From contig JAUNBP010000001.1 in NCBI GenBank assembly GCA_030526995.1, positions 1-64,000 of the forward strand: a stretch of DNA of 64,000 nucleotides, in the 5' to 3' direction. Below the pieces are notes generated by a model, which saw only the letters and a list, made by a program, of their open reading frames with translations, did not search any database and had not been told where the DNA came from. The stretch comes from Clostridia bacterium. Its GTDB lineage: Bacteria; Bacillota; Clostridia; Christensenellales; CAG-138. A program made the position numbers and the translations under genes. This document shows, one piece after another, positions 1-7,576 of the stretch; within the stretch, counting starts at the first letter, position 1; every line of letters begins with the position of its first letter.

Positions 1-95
1 TATCTCTTTTTCCCCTACTTTTTCCCTCGTTGCACTTGATATGATAACGCAGGCGTAAAGAAAAGTACAAAATAAATCCCAAAACCTAAAAACCC

Positions 96-857
96 CTAAC
101 CCCCCGTAACTATAGCAACGGTAGCGGAGCAGCCGAACCGCTGGGCGCCGGCGGCTTGGAGCTCACGCACGGTCTGGGCGGTCTTAATCCCGCCGTCAAT
201 CTTGATGCCGATTCTGCTGCCGAGCTGTTTTCTTACAAAGGCGACGTCCTCGGGAACGGCTTTTTTGCCCGTTAAAGCATTGCTAATCTTCATAAAAGGG
301 GCCTTGCTCTTTTCAATGACTTCGAGGATGTGCTTCTTCTCGTCGTCGGAGTACAGCCCCTGCTCATAGATGGCCTTGCAGACGGCACGGTTGCCGGCGA
401 CGTTCAGCATCTCGCAGAGGTCACGATAGACAACGTCCCATTGCCCACTCTTGGCTGCAACGATATTAAGGGAGAGGTCGAGCTCCCTTGCTCCGCTTTG
501 GATGCAGTAGCGTATCTCGGCGCACTTGCTCTGCAAGGAGGCAGCCCCATGGGGGAAGCCCACGGGCGCACTTACAAGGACGTTGCTTCCCGCAACGTAG
601 CGAGCGGCTGCGGTTACGAAGTACGGCGTTACGCAGATTGCAGCAAAGCCATAGCGAACGGCGTCGGCACAGCCCTCATGAATCTTTTTGTCGTTGGTAT
701 CGGGGTTTAGCAGCGAGTGCTCCAAAACGCCCGCAAGCTCCGAGTGGACGGCTGCTGCAGGGTTGCAGGTGCAGCTTTCGCCCTTGTTTGGCTTTTCGTT
801 CGATAGCGCAAGGCGAACCTTCTCCCTAACGAGCGAGGCGATAAGTTCTTCGTTCAT
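96..857 (-). CDS. Divergent deoxyribose-phosphate aldolase paralogue of the BMC
   Basis: A 253-residue DeoC/DERA-family TIM barrel. The barrel lysines are kept (K in FMKIS and in GIKIDGG), as is the Asp of ARELDLSLN. The family signature DHTLLKP has become EHSLLNP, the STG after the Schiff-base Lys has become SNA, and the C-terminal Ser-Ser phosphate site is GCSAT, so substrate or activity may differ from classical DERA. The first 20 residues (MNEELIASLVREKVRLAL) form an amphipathic helix followed by a polar linker with CTC, typical of a BMC encapsulation peptide. The ATG at 857 is preferred over an upstream TTG at 875 because AAAGGAG lies just before it. It is the last gene of the BMC operon in this window; no terminator is seen between it and base 1. 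Family assignment is firm; activity is uncertain. Confidence 0.85.
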   Translation of the reverse strand: MNEELIASLVREKVRLALSNEKPNKGESCTCNPAAAVHSELAGVLEHSLLNPDTNDKKIHEGCADAVRYGFAAICVTPYFVTAAARYVAGSNVLVSAPVGFPHGAASLQSKCAEIRYCIQSGARELDLSLNIVAAKSGQWDVVYRDLCEMLNVAGNRAVCKAIYEQGLYSDDEKKHILEVIEKSKAPFMKISNALTGKKAVPEDVAFVRKQLGSRIGIKIDGGIKTAQTVRELQAAGAQRFGCSATVAIVTGG

Positions 858-877
858 AGCGGCTCCTTTTGCCAAGG

Positions 878-1159
878 TCAGCGGGTTTCCCCGTCAAAGG
901 TATAGTGATCCAAGACCCCGCACACGGTCACATTGGATATGACTTCGTTGTCGTTTAGCAGCATCTTTGCGGCGCCCCCGTCAACGTTGACGAGGACGAC
1001 ATCGCCTATGCCCGCATCGACGGCGTCAAAGGCAATCTGCCGTGCGCCCTGGGGGTTTCCAAACTGATCGATATACTGGACGATAAGGAATTTCTTTCCG
1101 TAATGCGTCCGTTCTTTGACCGTAGAAACAACGTTGCCTACGACCTTGGCTATCCTCAT
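878..1159 (-). CDS. BMC-P pentamer shell protein (EutN/CcmL family)
   Basis: A 93-residue EutN/CcmL/PduN-type protein, starting MRIAKVVGNVVST, with the family's small beta-barrel pattern including KFLIVQ and DAGIGDVVLV. Such pentamers cap the vertices of the microcompartment shell. It lies 8 bases after a BMC-H gene and 20 bases before the divergent aldolase in the same transcript. It is one of three different pentamer genes in the operon, a common number in BMC loci. Confidence 0.9.
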   Translation of the reverse strand: MRIAKVVGNVVSTVKERTHYGKKFLIVQYIDQFGNPQGARQIAFDAVDAGIGDVVLVNVDGGAAKMLLNDNEVISNVTVCGVLDHYTFDGETR

Positions 1160-1167
1160 GATAGGGT

Positions 1168-1446
1168 CTATGCCATCGTGGGCAGAATGCCCTCAACATC
1201 GTCATGAGGACGAGGAATGACATGAACGCCGTAGAGCTCGCCCACGACCTTTGCCGCTGCGCCGCCGGCTTCAACGGCTGCCTTGACGGCACCGACGTCG
1301 CCCCGCACCATTACGGTAACGAGTCCGCTGCCAATCTGTTCCTTGCCGATGAGGTGAACGTTTGCCGCCTTGACCATGGCGTCGGCTGCTTCGATGGCCC
1401 CGATAAGTCCTCTTGTTTCAACCATTCCGAGTGCTTGCTTTTCCAT
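1168..1446 (-). CDS. BMC-H hexamer shell protein 1
   Basis: A 92-residue single-BMC-domain protein of the PduA/CcmK family ([20 protein letters not shown]). The central pore loop reads QIGSGLV, the usual GSG pore of PduA-like hexamers that pass small polar metabolites. It is nearly identical to the BMC-H encoded at 1728-2006, differing mainly around residues 31-36, at 64-69 and in the C-terminal tail. The two BMC-H genes alternate with pentamer genes, which suggests duplication of a hexamer gene inside the operon. Confidence 0.95.
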   Translation of the reverse strand: MEKQALGMVETRGLIGAIEAADAMVKAANVHLIGKEQIGSGLVTVMVRGDVGAVKAAVEAGGAAAKVVGELYGVHVIPRPHDDVEGILPTMA

Positions 1447-1448
1447 TT

Positions 1449-1724
1449 TTATTCCTCCGTTAGTATTTCATTATAGTCGTCGATAAATCCGGTGATTGCC
1501 GCATCACAGGGGCAGATGTGTTTGCGAAAGAGCAAGGCAGCCTCCTTTGAGCCCACGAGGGTTACAAAGTCGTCAATGCCCGCCTGACGTGTAGCATCGG
1601 CTGCGACGATGAGGTTTTTATCAACGCCGTTTTCGATAACTCGAACGAGGAGGAGCTTAATGCCCTCCAAGTTCTCATCCTTGATTGAGGCTACAACGGT
1701 TCCTTCAACCCTGCCCGTGTACAT
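1449..1724 (-). CDS. BMC-P pentamer shell protein (EutN/CcmL family)
   Basis: A 91-residue EutN/CcmL-family protein ([21 protein letters not shown], then [17 protein letters not shown]). It should occupy shell vertices. Its sequence is clearly different from the pentamers at 878-1159 and 5340-5645, so the three are not recent copies. It carries a CPC motif near residue 71 of unknown significance. It is separated by 2-3 bases from both BMC-H neighbours, consistent with tight translational coupling. Confidence 0.9.
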   Translation of the reverse strand: MYTGRVEGTVVASIKDENLEGIKLLLVRVIENGVDKNLIVAADATRQAGIDDFVTLVGSKEAALLFRKHICPCDAAITGFIDDYNEILTEE

Positions 1725-1727
1725 GGA

Positions 1728-2006
1728 TTACTCCTGTACCTGCGGAATGATGCCTTCCACATCCGAGTGGGGACGGGGGATTACATGCGCTCCGTAGAGC
1801 TCGCCTACACGGCTTGCCGCTGCGCTTCCGGCTTCAACCGCCGCCTTGACTGCGCCAACATCGCCCCGCACCATTACGGTAACGAGCCCGCTGCCAATCT
1901 GCTGCTTTCCTGCAAGGCGCACGTTTGCCGCCTTGACCATCGCATCGGCAGCCTCGATAGCGCCGATAAGTCCTCTTGTTTCAACCATTCCGAGTGCTTC
2001 TTTCAT
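1728..2006 (-). CDS. BMC-H hexamer shell protein 2
   Basis: A 92-residue PduA/CcmK-type hexamer protein with pore loop QIGSGLV. The start at 2006 ([12 protein letters not shown]) is chosen over an upstream codon at 2039 because AAGGAG lies eight bases before it. The product is almost the same as the BMC-H at 1168-1446 over its first 60 residues. The two probably build mixed facets of one shell. Confidence 0.95.
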   Translation of the reverse strand: MKEALGMVETRGLIGAIEAADAMVKAANVRLAGKQQIGSGLVTVMVRGDVGAVKAAVEAGSAAASRVGELYGAHVIPRPHSDVEGIIPQVQE

Positions 2007-2038
2007 GTTCTTATCTCCTTTTATTGTTAAATTTTGCA

Positions 2039-2584
2039 TTACATCAATGCTTGTATTAAGTCAGGATGCGGCGACGGAATTACAACCGACCTTGCCAGCA
2101 TACCCATAACTTCCTCATTGTTTTCGACGGCTGAGACCGCCGAGCGCACGGCTGCAACCTCGCCCGTCAAAAGGACGAAGGACTTGCCGCCCATACCCCT
2201 GCCAAGCCGAACTTCAATCAGCTCTATCTCGGCAGCCTTGACCGCAGTATCCGCAGACTGAACGGCAGCGGAGAGGGAAAAGGTTTCGATTATCCCTATG
2301 GCGGCAACGTTTTCAATCGGCGTTGCGGCGCTCATGGCAACTATTACCTTCTCGTGGACGTTGGGGATTACAAAGCTGTCAACCAAGCAGTCCGCAGCCG
2401 TCTCCCTGCCCGCCTCTACCGAGTGGCGAACCGCAGCAACATCTCCGTTTACGCAGACAATGTACTTGCCCGCACAGATGACCTGAGCCGTGGTGAGGTT
2501 CACCTCGGCGGACTTTAGCATCGCATCCCCTGCCTCAATGCCTACGGGAATCGATATTGTTTCAACCATACCTAATGCGTACAT
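2039..2584 (-). CDS. BMC-T tandem-domain shell trimer, PduT-like
   Basis: A 181-residue protein with two fused BMC domains (about 1-90 and 91-181), the architecture and length of PduT. The first domain has Cys37 in the context [10 protein letters not shown], matching the ICPGK cysteine of PduT. In PduT that residue, from three subunits, coordinates a [4Fe-4S] cluster in the pore of the trimer. The gene sits 2 bases after the PduS-like gene, as expected for an electron-transfer pair. I infer a conduit for electrons across the shell; a plain metabolite pore is the alternative. Confidence 0.9.
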   Translation of the reverse strand: MYALGMVETISIPVGIEAGDAMLKSAEVNLTTAQVICAGKYIVCVNGDVAAVRHSVEAGRETAADCLVDSFVIPNVHEKVIVAMSAATPIENVAAIGIIETFSLSAAVQSADTAVKAAEIELIEVRLGRGMGGKSFVLLTGEVAAVRSAVSAVENNEEVMGMLARSVVIPSPHPDLIQALM

Positions 2585-2586
2585 AG

Positions 2587-3912
2587 TTAAGCCTCCAATT
2601 CAATGCTGTCGGCGGAAATTTTCACAACCCTTCCCGAAATGGAGGCGTGAATGTTTGCACCCAGCGCCTTTTCGGGAATCATTGCAATCAAATCGCCCTC
2701 GCTGACCATGCTGCCCTCCTGAACTATGGGCTCGGAGGGTGCGCCTATGTGTTGACGCAGGGGTATAACCACACGGTTAACCCTCAAAGCGGGACTTATG
2801 GGCGCAGGAACGTCATATTTTTTCAGGCCCATCCTCGCAATCAGGCGGGAGACGGGAACCTTCTTTGTATCGATGGCGGGATCGGGGGAAATCTCCGTCT
2901 CCGCAACGGGCTTTAAGCCCTGATTGGCAAACTCGGCCTTGAGCTCCGCCATAATGGAAGCGGGGTCGAGCCCGAAGTTGCAGGCATAATTGGTGCAAAG
3001 TCCGCAGGAGCAGCAGGCGAGAACCGAGTTGGGATCGCCTATCAGCTTCCCGTCGCCGTAGGCCGCGGCACGCATGGCCTTGTGCGGCTGAACGTGAAGC
3101 CCAAGCGCATTGCGGGGGCAGAGCTGGGTGCATTGGCTGCACTGACAGCAGACGGCCCTTGCAAGCGTAATCTGCCTTGAGAGCGACCCACTGCGCTTTT
3201 GAACGTAGCCATGCCCCTTGGGCAGCAGGATAAGCCCGCCCGTGGTCTTGGTTATGGGAAGGTGCGGGTTGGAAACTATCCTGCCCATGCAGGGCCCGCC
3301 CACCAAGAGGACGTAATCGTTGATGTCGCCCCTAATGCCCGCCCACTCCAAGAGGGTGTAGGCATCCGTGCCTATCGGAACCTCGTAGGTTGCGGGGTTA
3401 TTGACCTCGCCCGAGACCGTAACGTACTTGCATGTTACGGGCACGCCGCCGTAGGCAAGGGCTACGTTGAGCAGGGAGCCCACGTTGCAAACCACAACCC
3501 CGACGTCGGCGGGCAGCTTGCCTGTCGGAACCACGCGCTTTGTAACCTCGTATATCAAGGACTTTTCGTCGCCTGCGGGGTAGTAGCTCTTCATCTCATG
3601 CAGGCGGATGGAGGGAAAGTTTTTAAGTGCAGCCTTGATGGCGGCAACAGCACCGTGGTAGTGGGACTTTGTGGCAATAACGCCCGATTTTGCGCCCACG
3701 GCTTCCATGGCAAGCTCAAGACCTCTGAGAATCCTTTCGGCTTCCCTTTCCATGAGCTGTTGGTCGACTCTAAGTATGGGTTCGCACTCGGCACCGTTTG
3801 CAATGACTATCTCAGCCTTGCAATTCAGCTTGACATGGGTCGGAAACCCCGCACCGCCTGCGCCGACAACGCCCGCATCCTTTATTCTATTGAAAATGGT
3901 GTTGTTTGCCAT
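2587..3912 (-). CDS. PduS-like RnfC-type flavo/iron-sulfur electron carrier
   Basis: A 441-residue RnfC/NqrF-type protein of the PduS branch. It has an N-terminal glycine-rich segment (AGVVGAGGAGFPTH), an NADH/FMN-binding SLBB-type core, two ferredoxin cysteine clusters (CCQCSQCTQLCP and CCSCGLCTNYAC, about residues 255-315), and a C-terminal biotinyl-like barrel. PduS oxidises NADH and was described as a cobalamin reductase in propanediol BMCs. No B12-dependent enzyme is encoded here, so a role in NADH re-oxidation with transfer to the PduT-like pore is more likely. The start at 3912 (MANNTIF) follows GGGAG; the upstream TTG at 3927 overlaps that site. Confidence 0.9.
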   Translation of the reverse strand: MANNTIFNRIKDAGVVGAGGAGFPTHVKLNCKAEIVIANGAECEPILRVDQQLMEREAERILRGLELAMEAVGAKSGVIATKSHYHGAVAAIKAALKNFPSIRLHEMKSYYPAGDEKSLIYEVTKRVVPTGKLPADVGVVVCNVGSLLNVALAYGGVPVTCKYVTVSGEVNNPATYEVPIGTDAYTLLEWAGIRGDINDYVLLVGGPCMGRIVSNPHLPITKTTGGLILLPKGHGYVQKRSGSLSRQITLARAVCCQCSQCTQLCPRNALGLHVQPHKAMRAAAYGDGKLIGDPNSVLACCSCGLCTNYACNFGLDPASIMAELKAEFANQGLKPVAETEISPDPAIDTKKVPVSRLIARMGLKKYDVPAPISPALRVNRVVIPLRQHIGAPSEPIVQEGSMVSEGDLIAMIPEKALGANIHASISGRVVKISADSIELEA

Positions 3913-3928
3913 TATCAATTCTCCCAAA

Positions 3929-5335
3929 TCATACTATTCTGAAATCACCGTACAGCACGCACCTGCGGAAGCGGGTGAACGAGCGTGCGCTCGTTAGGCC
4001 CTCGCCCGTGGGCGTTGCAATCGTAAGCGTGGGGTAGCCCTCGCCGCCAAAGCCGAGCCCGGCGTAGGAGGGAGCGTTTTTAACGAAGATGGTCGTGTTC
4101 ATCTTCCGTGCAGCCTTGCTCATGTTCTTGACGTTGGTAGAGTGTATGAGTGCGCTGTGCTTGCAGCCGTGTTCGGCCTTAAAGGCCTCGTCAACGGCTT
4201 GGTCTATATCCCGAACTCGGGCGCAGCCGAGGACCGGCATCAGCATCTCGGTCTCGATGAAGGGGTGCCCTATCGGAACCTCTGCAATTATGATTCGGGG
4301 CTCGCCCGTAAAGGGTACGCCCGCATCCCTTAGGATTACAGATGCGTTGCGCCCAACGTACTTGCGGTTTATAACGTGCTTGCCGTTCTTTTCAATCAGA
4401 GTAGTTTTTACAACCTTGTCTATGTCGTTGCCGTAGATACGGAAGGCCCCCTCGTTTTCCATGAGCTTCATAAGCTCGTCAAAGATATTGTCAAACGCAA
4501 AGACCTCCTTTTCGGCTACGCAGAGAACGTTGTTGTCAAAGCCGCAGCCGTCAACGATGTGCTTTGCCGCATCCTTCAAAATGGCGGTGTCGTCAACTAT
4601 CACCGGGGGATTGCCGGGGCCCGCCGCTATGACCTTTTTCGTGGTTTTCATTGCAGCAGCCACGACCGCCTCGCCGCCGGTTATGGAGAGCAGGGGGATG
4701 TCGGGATGATTCATAATGATGTTGCCCGTCTCCAAGGTCGGTTCCTTGACCGTGGTTATCAGGGAGGAGGGGCCGCCCGCAGAGACTATGGCCTCGTTCA
4801 AAATGCGGATGGTCTCCTGACAGCAGCGTTTTGCAGCGGGGTGGGGGTTGAACACCACGGCGTTGCCGCCCGCTATCATAGAGATTGCGTTGTTGATAAC
4901 CGTAGAGGTCGGGTTTGTCGACGGGGTGATGGAGCCGATAACTCCAAACGGCGCCTGTTCAATGAGCGTCATGCCGTTATCGCCCGTAAAGGCACGGGGC
5001 TGCAAGTCCTCAATGCCCGGGGTGTGGTTGGACGCCAAGAGGTTTTTTTGAATCTTGTGCGCCACGTGGCCGTAGCCGGTCTCATCGCGAGCCATGATTG
5101 CGAGCTTTTCTGCGTTGTCACGGCCCGCCCTGCGCATGGCGTCAATGAGTTCGCCCCGCTTTTGCAGGCTTAGCTCCACAAGCTCCTCTTGAGCTGCCTT
5201 GGCGTTTTCCACCGCTTCCTCGGCGGTGTCGCAAAGGTAGTTGCGCCCGCCACAGTAGCACCTGCCCGTGTTGGCACTCAGGCTGCGTGTAATTTCATCG
5301 GATATTCTCTTGATTTCATCATTAGTCAGAGCCAT
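3929..5335 (-). CDS. CoA-acylating aldehyde dehydrogenase of the BMC
   Basis: A 468-residue PduP/EutE-type aldehyde dehydrogenase that would convert acetaldehyde plus CoA and NAD+ to acetyl-CoA and NADH. The catalytic Cys lies in DNNVLCVAEKE, the nucleotide site includes AGPGNPP, and the C-terminal LTSARSFTRFRRCVL block is typical of the family. Residues 1-20 (MALTNDEIKRISDEITRSL) form a predicted encapsulation helix, followed by a linker and the catalytic domain. It lies 4 bases after the third pentamer gene. Together with the aldolases it defines the aldehyde this BMC would confine. Confidence 0.95.
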   Translation of the reverse strand: MALTNDEIKRISDEITRSLSANTGRCYCGGRNYLCDTAEEAVENAKAAQEELVELSLQKRGELIDAMRRAGRDNAEKLAIMARDETGYGHVAHKIQKNLLASNHTPGIEDLQPRAFTGDNGMTLIEQAPFGVIGSITPSTNPTSTVINNAISMIAGGNAVVFNPHPAAKRCCQETIRILNEAIVSAGGPSSLITTVKEPTLETGNIIMNHPDIPLLSITGGEAVVAAAMKTTKKVIAAGPGNPPVIVDDTAILKDAAKHIVDGCGFDNNVLCVAEKEVFAFDNIFDELMKLMENEGAFRIYGNDIDKVVKTTLIEKNGKHVINRKYVGRNASVILRDAGVPFTGEPRIIIAEVPIGHPFIETEMLMPVLGCARVRDIDQAVDEAFKAEHGCKHSALIHSTNVKNMSKAARKMNTTIFVKNAPSYAGLGFGGEGYPTLTIATPTGEGLTSARSFTRFRRCVLYGDFRIV

Positions 5336-5339
5336 TTAC

Positions 5340-5645
5340 TTACTCCTTTGACGGAAATTTCTCAAAAATTCGTTTACCCTTCCAATCGATGTGATCGATT
5401 ATCGCAACGATGGAATTGTCGGCAGGCTTGTTCTCGGTCTTGGAGGTCTGGCGCGCCGAGCTTCCGGCAACGCACATAACGACCTCGCCCTCGCCTGCGC
5501 CCACGGTGTCTATGCAGACTACGGGCTGCCCCTTTTCGGTGAAGGTGTCGAGATCGATGGGCATTACTATCAAGAGCTTCAGCCCCTCTAACTTGTCGGA
5601 CTTGGTTGTACTGACTACGGTTCCGTGAACTCTGCCTATTATCAT
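5340..5645 (-). CDS. BMC-P pentamer shell protein (EutN/CcmL family)
   Basis: A 101-residue EutN/CcmL-family vertex protein (MIIGRVHGTVVSTTKSDKLEG), slightly longer than its two paralogues because of a loop around residues 64-75 (SSARQTSKTENK). It sits between the phosphotransacylase and aldehyde dehydrogenase genes rather than with the other shell genes. Confidence 0.9.
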   Translation of the reverse strand: MIIGRVHGTVVSTTKSDKLEGLKLLIVMPIDLDTFTEKGQPVVCIDTVGAGEGEVVMCVAGSSARQTSKTENKPADNSIVAIIDHIDWKGKRIFEKFPSKE

Positions 5646-5654
5646 ACTATTCTC

Positions 5655-6587
5655 CTAACGTCTTTCTGTCAATTCCATGCCGAGCTGCCTTGCACGGTCA
5701 CGGGCAAGGGGCGTCAGCAGGGTATCCTTATCGAGCAGAAGCTGCGTCTGCCCCAATTTGTGGGCTTCTATAACGTCGGCCTCCGAGAGCATTCGCTTTT
5801 TGGAAGGCTCGGGCATAGCCCCTCGGTTGGTCTTTTGATTTATCGCACCGGACAGGGCGTACAGGGGCGCCTCCTTGTCGGGAACGATGTTGCCGAATAT
5901 GCGTCTGCCCTCTACTTTTGCGGGGGCTTCGGGCATGAGATAGTGGGTCTTATTCATCTTTTCAATCCTGCATATCGCATTTTCGGGCAGCGCACAGGCG
6001 TTGGCCTCCTCAACATCGATATGCGCCTCCAAAATATGAGCCTCGCCGCAGCGAACCTGAACGTTGTCAAAGACCGTTGCCCGCTTGCCCTCTACAAAGA
6101 GCCGCACCGCATCGCCGTTTTTAAGCCCGTAGAGCTTTGCCTGCGAGGTGGAGAGGTGGAGGTGCCTCGCTGCAACTATCACGCCTTTGGACAGGGTGAC
6201 TGAGCCCTTTTCCGTGGAAATAACTCCGCAAGGCGTGCCCTCGATATCGCCCGACATGCGAATGACGGGTGGGAGTCCGAGCTTGATGCAGTCGGAGGTT
6301 GAAAGCTCTATCTGGGTTTCGCTCCTTATGGGCCCAACGACCCGCAGCGTGAGCGAGCCCTTGGAGGTCTTAAAGGTCACCTGCTGATTCGACGCAAACT
6401 GATTGGGCTGCTTTAAGTCCCTCAGCTTGGTGAGTTCAAAGTCCTTGCCAAACAGGGCTTGAGCGTGCTCCTTGGACAGGTGAATATGGCGGTTGGAGGA
6501 GGCTGTGGGCACGAAAAACACGCCCTTTTTTGCAAACTCCTCGCAAACGAAATCTTCGACTATTCGCCTTATCCTCGTCTCGTCCAT
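5655..6587 (-). CDS. pduL: PduL-type phosphotransacylase with C-terminal extension
   Basis: A 310-residue protein. Residues 1-20 (MDETRIRRIVEDFVCEEFA) resemble an encapsulation helix. Two PduL beta-barrel repeats follow, each with the zinc-binding His-x-His (SNRHIHLS near 33 and ARHLHLS near 141) and the EAHIDVEEANAC block. It should interconvert acetyl-CoA and acetyl phosphate, recycling CoA inside the shell. Usual PduL is about 210 residues. The extra 80-90 residues end in a block reading SEADVIEAHKLGQ then TPLARDRARQLGMEL, similar in style to a small domain seen in EutT-type BMC proteins. That similarity is from memory and needs a profile search. Confidence 0.9.
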   Translation of the reverse strand: MDETRIRRIVEDFVCEEFAKKGVFFVPTASSNRHIHLSKEHAQALFGKDFELTKLRDLKQPNQFASNQQVTFKTSKGSLTLRVVGPIRSETQIELSTSDCIKLGLPPVIRMSGDIEGTPCGVISTEKGSVTLSKGVIVAARHLHLSTSQAKLYGLKNGDAVRLFVEGKRATVFDNVQVRCGEAHILEAHIDVEEANACALPENAICRIEKMNKTHYLMPEAPAKVEGRRIFGNIVPDKEAPLYALSGAINQKTNRGAMPEPSKKRMLSEADVIEAHKLGQTQLLLDKDTLLTPLARDRARQLGMELTERR

Positions 6588-6607
6588 AACGGCCTTCCCC
6601 TAATCTA

Positions 6608-7447
6608 TCAATACAGAACCTTGCGAAGCACGGCGTTGCCGGTGGGACAGGAGGTTCCGCCGTTTTTGCAGGCGCCGCAGTTAATGCAGGCCTTGGCGGT
6701 CGTGTCGCCCTCGACAATGTTCTTCGAGGAGCTTGCGCCTATCCTCGAGGCTCCCGCCGCTATCATGGCCTCGGCATCCGCCTTGGTGCGAACGCCGCCG
6801 GAGGCCTTAACTCCCATCGACGCACCTACGGTTGCCCGCATCAGGCGAATATCCTCCACGGTTGCGCCGCCGGTCGAAAAGCCCGTGCTGGTCTTTACAA
6901 AGTCCGCACCTGCGAGCTTGGATACTTGGCAGGCCTTAACCTTCTCCTCGTCGGTGAGAAGGCAGCACTCGATTATAACTTTCAAAAGTGCCTTGCCCTT
7001 GCAGGCGGCGACTACGGCTTGAATATCTTTGAGAACGAGGTCCCACTCGCCGCTCTTTGCAGCACCGATATTCATCACCATATCGACCTCCTTCGCACCG
7101 GCCGCTATGCAGGCTGCAGCCTCTGCAGCCTTAACCGCAGGCACGGTAGCCCCCAAGGGAAAACCCACAACGACGCAGGGGTTCACGCTCGTCCCCCTAA
7201 GCTGTTCGGCAACATAGCCCACCCAGCTCGGATTGACGCAAACGCTTGCGGTGTTGTACTTCTTCGCCTCGTCACAAACACGCTTGATATCGGCACGGGT
7301 AGCCTCCGGCTTTAACAAGGTGTGGTCAATGTACTTTGCAAGGTTTGCAGAGCCGCCTGCGGCGCACGGTTCCGTGCCGCCCGACACCTGCTGCATAACT
7401 TCCTTGACGATGCGGGATATCAATTGTTCCATCTGTTGATTGTCCAT
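6608..7447 (-). CDS. deoC: Deoxyribose-phosphate aldolase with C-terminal cysteine motif
   Basis: A 279-residue DERA that cleaves 2-deoxyribose 5-phosphate to acetaldehyde and glyceraldehyde 3-phosphate. It has DHTLLKPEA, Schiff-base Lys in [10 protein letters not shown], the second Lys in [10 protein letters not shown], and the phosphate-binding GASSS. Residues 1-20 ([20 protein letters not shown]) form a textbook encapsulation helix. Beyond the usual end it carries [17 protein letters not shown] (Cys254, 257, 260, 267), like a ferredoxin [4Fe-4S] site with a longer last spacer. The ATG at 7447 is chosen because GGAGG lies 8 bases before it. It is the first gene of the BMC operon. Confidence 0.93.
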   Translation of the reverse strand: MDNQQMEQLISRIVKEVMQQVSGGTEPCAAGGSANLAKYIDHTLLKPEATRADIKRVCDEAKKYNTASVCVNPSWVGYVAEQLRGTSVNPCVVVGFPLGATVPAVKAAEAAACIAAGAKEVDMVMNIGAAKSGEWDLVLKDIQAVVAACKGKALLKVIIECCLLTDEEKVKACQVSKLAGADFVKTSTGFSTGGATVEDIRLMRATVGASMGVKASGGVRTKADAEAMIAAGASRIGASSSKNIVEGDTTAKACINCGACKNGGTSCPTGNAVLRKVLY

Positions 7448-7496
7448 TATTCCTGCCTCCATAATACAAATAAAAGGTCTGATTCTCTACGGAACC

Positions 7497-7525
7497 ATAA
7501 TACGACATGACTTATCGAAAGTCAA
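7497..7525 (-). promoter_or_regulatory. Sigma-A promoter of the BMC operon
   Basis: On the minus strand, TTGACT (7520-7525) and TATTAT (7497-7502) are separated by exactly 17 bases. This predicts a start near 7490 and a leader of about 43 bases before the deoC ATG at 7447. No terminator separates it from rsfS upstream, so read-through from rsfS is also possible. Confidence 0.85.
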
Positions 7526-7539
7526 CTTTAATGAGCGTA

Positions 7540-7557
7540 TTTGAACAAATGTTCAAA
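7540..7557. promoter_or_regulatory. DeoR-like operator palindrome upstream of the BMC promoter
   Basis: TTTGAACA-AA-TGTTCAAA is a perfect 8-bp inverted repeat with a 2-base centre. It lies about 50-67 bases upstream of the predicted transcription start. From memory, the Bacillus subtilis DeoR (SorC family) operator is ATTGAACAAAATTTCAAT at about -60 to -43 of the dra-nupC-pdp promoter, with deoxyribose 5-phosphate as inducer. Sequence and position agree well with that. No regulator gene is adjacent. Confidence 0.65.
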
Positions 7558-7576
7558 GGTTTTTCATTGGTCTGCC

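Noticed and set aside
1-95. Possible terminator after the last BMC gene
   Set aside because: I found no inverted repeat with a T-tract on the minus strand, so the operon may continue beyond the window.
3199-3942. A 247-codon open frame on the plus strand across the PduS-like gene
   Set aside because: It lies antisense to a gene with clear ferredoxin motifs; it has no ribosome binding site and no recognisable domain.
4376-5173. A 265-codon plus-strand frame inside the aldehyde dehydrogenase gene
   Set aside because: It is antisense to a highly conserved enzyme and has no initiation signal.
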